Below are positions 58,349 through 64,000 of a stretch of DNA of 64,000 bases, piece after piece. Under the pieces are notes generated by a model. That model did no database searches and was not told where the DNA came from. It was given only the letters and a program-made list of their open reading frames with translations. Position numbers and translations under genes: made by a program. The stretch's first letter is position 1, and each line of letters opens with the position of its first letter. Location of the stretch: assembly GCF_044762855.1 (NCBI RefSeq), contig NZ_JBIWFB010000004.1:276810-340809 (forward strand). The letters are read 5' to 3'. This DNA is from Psychrobacillus sp044762855. GTDB lineage: Bacteria > Bacillota > Bacilli > Bacillales_A > Planococcaceae.

Positions 58349-59111
58349 CAAGCAATCCAAGGAAAAAATCCTAGAATGGATAAGTGAATATCAACAAACA
58401 GAGAGTGAAGAAGCTCAGACCAATTTAGTCTTAAATTACACTAGATTGGTTGAGTCTATTTCCAGAAAATATTCCAATGGTAAATCCCATCATGAGGATA
58501 TTGTACAAGTTGGGATGGTAGGACTGCTCGGTGCAATACGGAGATATGATCCAACATTTGGTAAAAACTTTGAGGCATTCGCTATTCCAACAATCATAGG
58601 CGAGATTAAACGCTTTCTTCGAGACAAAACATGGGCAGTGCATGTACCAAGGAGAATAAAAGAACTTGGACCTAGAATTAGAGCAGCAGTAGAAACACTT
58701 ACAATTGAATTTCAACGCTCTCCTTTAGTTCCCGAAATTGCCGAGTATTTAAATGTGGAAGTAGAAGATGTATTAGAAGCGATGGAAATGGGAAAAAGCT
58801 ATCAAGCATTATCAATGGATCACTCTCTTGAATCCGATTCAGATGGAAGTACGATTACGTTATTTGATGTAATTGGAAAAGCAGACGGGGAATTCGAAAA
58901 GACAGATCAACGTTTACTTGTAGCCAATGCTCTTGGTGTGTTATCTGAACGTGAAAAGGAAGTAATTCAACTTACATATATGGAGCAACTGAGCCAAAAG
59001 GAAACAGGAGATCGACTTGGGATTTCACAAATGCATGTTTCGAGAATTCAAAGAAAAGCGATCAAAAAATTGCAAGAGGCAATATTAGCGTCAGGTGGAG
59101 TAGTTAAGTGA
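58326..59111 (+). CDS. sigB: General stress sigma factor SigB
   Basis: 261 residues. Region 2 is HHEDIVQVGMVGLLGAIRRYDP and FEAFAIPTIIGEIKRFLRDKTW; region 4 is LSEREKEVIQLTYMEQLSQKETGDRLGISQMHVSRIQR. ATG at 58326 is preferred to 58320 because AGGTGG at 58313-58318 gives 7-nt spacing. It directs transcription of stress genes with GTTTAA/GGGWAW promoters, several of which occur in this window. Confidence 0.96.
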   Translation: MSNTSLPNKQSKEKILEWISEYQQTESEEAQTNLVLNYTRLVESISRKYSNGKSHHEDIVQVGMVGLLGAIRRYDPTFGKNFEAFAIPTIIGEIKRFLRDKTWAVHVPRRIKELGPRIRAAVETLTIEFQRSPLVPEIAEYLNVEVEDVLEAMEMGKSYQALSMDHSLESDSDGSTITLFDVIGKADGEFEKTDQRLLVANALGVLSEREKEVIQLTYMEQLSQKETGDRLGISQMHVSRIQRKAIKKLQEAILASGGVVK

Positions 59112-59704
59112 AAAATCTTTCAGACGAGAACGTAGAGTTATTAGTGTTTCAAGAAGCCAAGTCTGGTAATTTAGAATCGGGAGATACATACTATGTATCT
59201 AAAAACGAAGATTTCATGTTATGCGCTATTGCCGACGGTTTAGGGAACGGACCTATTGCAAAAGAATCTGCGGATATTATTCCAGAAATACTGGAGAAAT
59301 ACCCTGAAGAGTCACTTGATGAATTATTATTACTATGCAACGAACGGATGGTTCAAAAAAGAGGAGCGGCTGTTGCTCTCGTGAAAATCGATTACAGACT
59401 CCAAACGATATCCTATAGTTGCATAGGAAATATTAAGTTTTATATGTACCAACAAGAAACAGATAAAATGATTTACCCGCTACCTGTGATGGGCTATTTA
59501 TCAGGTAGGAAACAAAAAGTAAAAACACAAACTTACGCATGTAAGAAAAATGACTTATTCATATTACATTCGGATGGTGTGAATATGAATAGTCCTAAAA
59601 AAACGATTAAAAGCGCACGAAACGCCAGGTGTCTCTACCATTCAGTTCTCGAATCCATTGAACATGGCGATGACGCGACTTTTATAGTAGGAAGCTTACT
59701 CTAG
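59108..59704 (+). CDS. rsbX: PP2C-type phosphatase RsbX
   Basis: 198 residues, a minimal PP2C domain (AIADGLGNGPIAKESADI; LFILHSDGVN; DDATFIVGSL). It dephosphorylates RsbS and RsbR to reset the stressosome after stress. GTG start overlaps the sigB stop by 4 nt. The terminator begins within its last codons. Confidence 0.94.
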   Translation: MKNLSDENVELLVFQEAKSGNLESGDTYYVSKNEDFMLCAIADGLGNGPIAKESADIIPEILEKYPEESLDELLLLCNERMVQKRGAAVALVKIDYRLQTISYSCIGNIKFYMYQQETDKMIYPLPVMGYLSGRKQKVKTQTYACKKNDLFILHSDGVNMNSPKKTIKSARNARCLYHSVLESIEHGDDATFIVGSLL

Positions 59705-59726
59705 AAGATTAGAGTAAGCTTTTTTG
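59693..59726 (+). terminator. Terminator of the sigma-B operon
   Basis: AGCTTACTCTA pairs with TAGAGTAAGCT, followed by six T. It overlaps the rsbX stop. Confidence 0.88.
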
Positions 59727-59764
59727 TGTTAAAATATAACTTATACGGAAAGGGTGTGTTTGTT

Positions 59765-61933
59765 TTGGAAATAAAGAAAATGCTACAGCTCGTTTCTAAA
59801 GAAACAGGCGTAAAATCAACGCAAGCTGAACAGGTTATCAAATTATTAGAAGAAGGAAATACAGTTCCTTTTATAGCGCGTTATAGAAAAGAACAGACGG
59901 GATCTTTAGATGAGGTTCAAATAAAAGCAATTGAAGATCGCTACAACTACATACAACAATTAGAGCAGCGAAAAGAAGAAGTGATTCGTCTCATTGATGA
60001 ACAAGGAAAGTTAACGGAAGAACTAAGCAGCGCTATCCAAAATGCAACCGTTCTACAACGATTGGAAGATTTATATCGTCCATTCAAACAAAAACGTAGA
60101 ACAAAAGCGACTATTGCCAAAGAAAAAGGCTTAGAGCCACTTGCAAGCTTGTTAATGACTTTCCCTAAAGAGTCAATTGTTGTTCTAGCAAAAGACTTTT
60201 TGAATGAGGAACTAGAAGTGCTTACAATAGAAGATGCTCTTCAAGGAGCAAGAGACATTCTCGCGGAGCAATTTGCAGATGATGCAAAAATTCGCGAACA
60301 AATACGGAACATCTCACGTGCAGATGGACTAATGATTAGTTCTGTAAAAAAAGCAGAATTAGACGAAAAGAATGTATATGAAATGTACTATGAATACGAA
60401 GAACCGGTTAAAAAAATTGTACCACATCGTATTTTAGCGCTGAATCGCGGAGAAAAAGCGGATGTACTAAAAGTAAGCATTCAAGTTCCAATCAATAAAG
60501 TAACGACAGTCATGCAAACAGAATGGGTACCAACTCATTCATCAAGTGAAGCAGTAGAACATGTAAAACTGTCAATAGAAGATTCGTACAAACGATTAAT
60601 ACAACCTTCTGTAGAGCGTGAAATTCGAACGGAACTGACAGAAAAAGCAGAAGCGCAAGCAATTCATATTTTCTCTGAGAACTTGCGAAACCTTTTATTA
60701 CAACCACCTTTAAAGGGGAAAGTAATTCTTGGAGTCGATCCTGCATACCGTACCGGCTGTAAACTAGCAGTAGTTGATGACACTGGTAAACTACTAGAGG
60801 TTTCCGCAATATATCCGCACGCACCGAAAATGGATGTAGAAGGTTCCAAAAAGAAAGTTCTTTCTTATATTAAGAAGTATCCAATTTCGTTGATCGCTAT
60901 TGGCAACGGCACCGCTTCTCGTGAAACAGAGCAGTTTATAGTAGATTGTCTTAAAGAAGTGGATGGTGATGTGGCTTACGTGATTGTCAACGAAGCGGGA
61001 GCAAGTGTATATTCTGCCTCCGAAACCGCAAGACATGAGTTCCCTGACCTTCAAGTGGAGCAGCGAAGCGCTGTGTCAATCGCGAGAAGATTGCAAGATC
61101 CTTTAGCAGAACTGGTGAAAATAGATCCAAAAGCGGTAGGGGTAGGACAGTACCAGCACGACGTATCGCAGAAGAGATTATCCGAGTCACTCTCTTTTAT
61201 AGTAGAAACTGCTGTTAACCAAGTAGGAGTTAACGTAAACACTGCATCTGCATCCCTGTTACAATACGTTTCAGGGCTATCCAAAACAGTCGCGGAAAAC
61301 GTAGTGAATTTACGGAATGAGCAAGGAAGATTCACTTCTAGAGCACAACTAAAGAAAATACCTCGTCTAGGTGCGAAAACATATGAGCAAGCAATCGGAT
61401 TTTTACGAGTACCAGATGCAAAAAATCCGTTCGACGCAACAGGAATTCATCCTGAAAGTTATAAGGCTGCTGAACAAGTTTTAGCAATCGTTGGCCTGAA
61501 AAAAGAACAAATTGGCTCTAAAGAAGCGGAAGAAGCTTTAAAAAACATATCTATAGAAGAAGTAAGTAAAGAATTAGAAATTGGCGACATTACATTAAAA
61601 GATATCGTAGACACATTGATCAAACCAGCGCGTGATCCACGAGAAGCTTTCCCGCAACCTATTCTGAAAACAGATGTACTTAAAATGGAAGATCTAAAAG
61701 CAGGAATGGAACTCCAAGGAACAGTTAGGAATGTAGTAGATTTTGGTGCCTTTGTAGATGTAGGGGTAAAACAGGATGGACTAGTCCACATTTCCAAATT
61801 GAAAAAAGGCTTTGTAAAACACCCGCTGGATGTAGTTTCGTTAGGTGATATAGTAACAGTATGGGTAGATCAATTCGATGCGAATAAAGGAAGAATTGCA
61901 CTTACAATGCTTCCTCCAGAGCAACAAGTGTAA
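59765..61933 (+). CDS. tex: Tex-family RNA-binding transcription accessory protein (YdcI)
   Basis: 722 residues with the full Tex order: helical N-terminal domain (VPFIARYRKEQTGSLDEVQI), YqgF-like RNase H fold (ILGVDPAYRTGCKLAVVD), helix-hairpin-helix pair (NVVNLRNEQGRFTSRAQLKK), and a C-terminal S1 domain (GMELQGTVRNVVDFGAFVDVGV). It binds nucleic acids and aids transcription fidelity or stalled-polymerase rescue. TTG at 59765 is chosen downstream of GGAAAGGG; GTG at 59756 is a possible alternative. Same place as ydcI in B. subtilis. Confidence 0.92.
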   Translation: MEIKKMLQLVSKETGVKSTQAEQVIKLLEEGNTVPFIARYRKEQTGSLDEVQIKAIEDRYNYIQQLEQRKEEVIRLIDEQGKLTEELSSAIQNATVLQRLEDLYRPFKQKRRTKATIAKEKGLEPLASLLMTFPKESIVVLAKDFLNEELEVLTIEDALQGARDILAEQFADDAKIREQIRNISRADGLMISSVKKAELDEKNVYEMYYEYEEPVKKIVPHRILALNRGEKADVLKVSIQVPINKVTTVMQTEWVPTHSSSEAVEHVKLSIEDSYKRLIQPSVEREIRTELTEKAEAQAIHIFSENLRNLLLQPPLKGKVILGVDPAYRTGCKLAVVDDTGKLLEVSAIYPHAPKMDVEGSKKKVLSYIKKYPISLIAIGNGTASRETEQFIVDCLKEVDGDVAYVIVNEAGASVYSASETARHEFPDLQVEQRSAVSIARRLQDPLAELVKIDPKAVGVGQYQHDVSQKRLSESLSFIVETAVNQVGVNVNTASASLLQYVSGLSKTVAENVVNLRNEQGRFTSRAQLKKIPRLGAKTYEQAIGFLRVPDAKNPFDATGIHPESYKAAEQVLAIVGLKKEQIGSKEAEEALKNISIEEVSKELEIGDITLKDIVDTLIKPARDPREAFPQPILKTDVLKMEDLKAGMELQGTVRNVVDFGAFVDVGVKQDGLVHISKLKKGFVKHPLDVVSLGDIVTVWVDQFDANKGRIALTMLPPEQQV

Positions 61934-61943
61934 TAAATGAGGG

Positions 61944-61979
61944 GTTGTCCAATGCTAAGGCATTGGACAATCTTTTTAA
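61944..61979 (+). terminator. Terminator of tex
   Basis: GTTGTCCAATGC pairs with GCATTGGACAAT around TAAG, followed by CTTTTT. Because it lies before the AGGAGTGG site, it supports the start of the next gene at 61999. Confidence 0.85.
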
Positions 61980-61998
61980 AACAGGAGTGGAACAGCAT

Positions 61999-62469
61999 AT
62001 GACAGATGAAAAATTGACTGAATTAGTTTGTAGTGTATCAAAAGAAGTTTTTAGGAAAGACTTTCGACATGATGCTTATTTTAATAAACGTCTTCGCACG
62101 ACAGGTGGGAGATATATGTTAAGAACACATCATATAGAAATTAATCCGCTTGTTTTTGAAAAACACGGGATGGATGAATTGATCGGGGTGATCAAGCATG
62201 AGCTTTGTCATTATCATTTACATATAGAAGGAAAAGGGTATAAACATCGAGATGGAGATTTTAGAGAGCTTTTAAAAAGAACTAATTCTCCAAGATTTTG
62301 TTCAACTCTTGTAGAGCAGAATGAGAGAGTAAGAAGTAAAATCTACACATATAAATGCGTAAAATGCTCTTTGTTATATAATCGGAAAATTCGTTTAAAT
62401 ACGAGCAAATACAGATGTGGCAAGTGTTTGGGAGACCTTATTTTAGTTTCTTCAAAAAAACTTAAATAA
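61999..62469 (+). CDS. ydcK: SprT-like zinc metalloprotease-fold protein (YdcK)
   Basis: 156 residues. The zinc-binding motif HELCHYH lies in IGVIKHELCHYHLH, and a C-terminal zinc ribbon is formed by YKCVKCSLLY and YRCGKCLGDL. This is the SprT domain family, related to the Spartan protease that removes DNA-protein crosslinks; the bacterial role is unclear. ATG at 61999 with AGGAGTGG upstream; a longer frame from 61945 runs through the tex terminator and is rejected. Confidence 0.9.
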   Translation: MTDEKLTELVCSVSKEVFRKDFRHDAYFNKRLRTTGGRYMLRTHHIEINPLVFEKHGMDELIGVIKHELCHYHLHIEGKGYKHRDGDFRELLKRTNSPRFCSTLVEQNERVRSKIYTYKCVKCSLLYNRKIRLNTSKYRCGKCLGDLILVSSKKLK

Positions 62470-62484
62470 ATTCCATAAAAGTAG

Positions 62485-62513
62485 TTGACGTTTTGTAAAA
62501 GGCTCTCTATAAT
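62485..62513 (+). promoter_or_regulatory. Promoter of the tRNA cluster
   Basis: TTGACG, 17-bp spacer, TATAAT, 37 bp before tRNA-Asn. Confidence 0.82.
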
Positions 62514-62549
62514 AGAAAAAGTCGAGAAGAACAAAACGACAAAAAATAT

Positions 62550-62624
62550 TCCGAAGTAGCTCAGTGGTAGAGCAATCGGCTGTTAACCGATTGGTCGTAG
62601 GTTCGAGTCCTACCTTCGGAGCCA
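62550..62624 (+). tRNA. tRNA-Asn (GTT)
   Basis: Acceptor TCCGAAG/CTTCGGA, anticodon loop CTGTTAA, T arm GTTCGAGTC, encoded CCA. Confidence 0.95.
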
Positions 62625-62630
62625 TTATAT

Positions 62631-62702
62631 GGCCCCTTGGTCAAGCGGTTAAGACACCGCCCTTTCACGGCGGTAACACGGGTTCGAATCCCGTAGGGGT
62701 CA
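62631..62702 (+). tRNA. tRNA-Glu (TTC)
   Basis: Acceptor GGCCCCT/AGGGGTC, anticodon loop CTTTCAC, T arm GTTCGAATC; CCA not encoded. Confidence 0.94.
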
Positions 62703-62723
62703 TTTCGATTGTATATCTTTAAA

Positions 62724-62799
62724 GGTCCCGTGGTGTAGCGGTTAACATGCCTGCCTGTCACGCAGGAGATCGCCGGTTCGATCCCGGTCGGGACCGCCA
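62724..62799 (+). tRNA. tRNA-Asp (GTC)
   Basis: Acceptor GGTCCCG/CGGGACC, anticodon loop CTGTCAC, T arm GTTCGATCC, encoded CCA. Confidence 0.95.
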
Positions 62800-62802
62800 T
62801 GT

Positions 62803-62877
62803 TGGGGTATAGCCAAGCGGTAAGGCAACGGATTTTGATTCCGTCATGCCCTGGTTCGAATCCAGGTACCCCAGCCA
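62803..62877 (+). tRNA. tRNA-Gln (TTG)
   Basis: Acceptor TGGGGTA/TACCCCA, anticodon loop TTTTGAT, T arm GTTCGAATC, encoded CCA. Confidence 0.95.
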
Positions 62878-62888
62878 TTTATTTGTAC

Positions 62889-62961
62889 GAGCCATTAGCT
62901 CAGTTGGTAGAGCATCTGACTTTTAATCAGAGGGTCGAAGGTTCGAGTCCTTCATGGCTCA
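62889..62961 (+). tRNA. tRNA-Lys (TTT)
   Basis: Acceptor GAGCCAT/ATGGCTC, anticodon loop CTTTTAA, T arm GTTCGAGTC; CCA not encoded. Confidence 0.95.
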
Positions 62962-62971
62962 TCATTTATTG

Positions 62972-63000
62972 TTGACAAGCTTAGTTGAAAAGAGTATAGT
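62972..63000 (+). promoter_or_regulatory. Second promoter inside the tRNA cluster
   Basis: TTGACA, 17-bp spacer, TATAGT between tRNA-Lys and tRNA-Leu. It could drive Leu-Arg-Gly tRNAs and the rRNA operon. Confidence 0.75.
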
Positions 63001-63025
63001 AAGACTTGTCCTAACTAATAACTAC

Positions 63026-63112
<87 letters not shown>

Positions 63113-63125
63113 AAGCACACATTAA

Positions 63126-63202
<77 letters not shown>

Positions 63203-63231
63203 AACAAACAATAATATGAAACTTTATATAT

Positions 63232-63305
63232 GCGGGTGTAGTTTAGTGGTAAAACCTCAGCCTTCCAAGCTGATGATGAGAGTTCGATTCTCTTCACCCG
63301 CTCCA
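63232..63305 (+). tRNA. tRNA-Gly (TCC)
   Basis: Acceptor GCGGGTG/CACCCGC, anticodon loop CTTCCAA, T arm GTTCGATTC, encoded CCA. Confidence 0.95.
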
Positions 63306-63445
63306 TTATTTAAACCATGAACATTGAAAACTGAACATGCAAAACGTTAAGATATATAGCTTATTGATTAATTTCATAAGCAAACAAATTTGACATCATT
63401 TAATGATGATGCCAGCAAAACAACATGAGCTTTTTAAGTTCTCTA

Positions 63446-64000
<555 letters not shown>

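Overview
The window comes from the chromosome of a low-GC, Gram-positive, endospore-forming type of bacterium (Bacillales). Gene order, AGGAGG-type ribosome sites, frequent TTG/GTG starts and the 5' third of a 16S rRNA gene all point to the Planococcaceae/Bacillaceae. The 16S start reads most like Psychrobacillus, but that genus call is inference. The right-hand part (43-64 kb) follows the order known from the Bacillus subtilis ddl-to-trnS region: ddl-murF, cshA, ydbS-ydbT, ydcA, acpS, ydcC, alr, ndoAI-ndoA, rsbR-S-T-U-V-W-sigB-rsbX, tex (ydcI), the SprT-like gene ydcK, eight tRNA genes and the start of an rRNA operon.

Left part (0-24 kb), accessory and stress genes. It starts with a PadR regulator (cut by the window edge) and a heterodimeric ABC exporter. 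A decayed Rpn-family gene follows, then an amino-acid salvage operon (membrane transporter, N-carbamoyl-amino-acid hydrolase, M20 amidohydrolase), yceI, an HxlR regulator and murB. Next come a CadC/CadA heavy-metal module, a double-GNAT protein, mntR, cvfB, a DUF1002 protein, an MhqR-type dioxygenase, GNAT enzymes, several small membrane or stress proteins, an MFS transporter, an AraC regulator and a YidC paralogue.

Middle part (24.3-42.3 kb). Two nearly identical ~0.8 kb non-coding composite elements in opposite orientation flank about 16.3 kb. That segment holds a VanY-like carboxypeptidase, cardiolipin synthase, a TcyP cystine transporter, a four-gene operon (LnrLMN-like ABC exporter plus a GNAT-aminotransferase fusion), a divergent XRE-TPR regulator/MFS pair with twin operators, a second MFS pump, a CBS protein, RodA/FtsW and small proteins. 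A guanidinium-type SMR pair lies just outside the right copy.

The most unusual material is non-coding. One family of elements (24302-25083, 41423-42267, 29241-29427, 48214-48464) shares ends of the type TARGGATAATGYGTCKTA. Inside each is an array of short AC-rich cores repeated every 21 bp. A fourth kind of array with the same 21-bp period stands alone at 4905-4997. A long perfect palindrome is reused as a transcription terminator after two unrelated genes. The sigma-B operon is present, and at least five sequences match the sigma-B promoter (GTTTAA, 13-14 bp, GGGWAW). One is its own internal promoter; a back-to-back pair drives a 32-residue peptide gene and a DUF4064 gene. Together these suggest a small local sigma-B regulon.

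All functional calls rest on reading the sequence and on knowledge of protein families; no database search was run.
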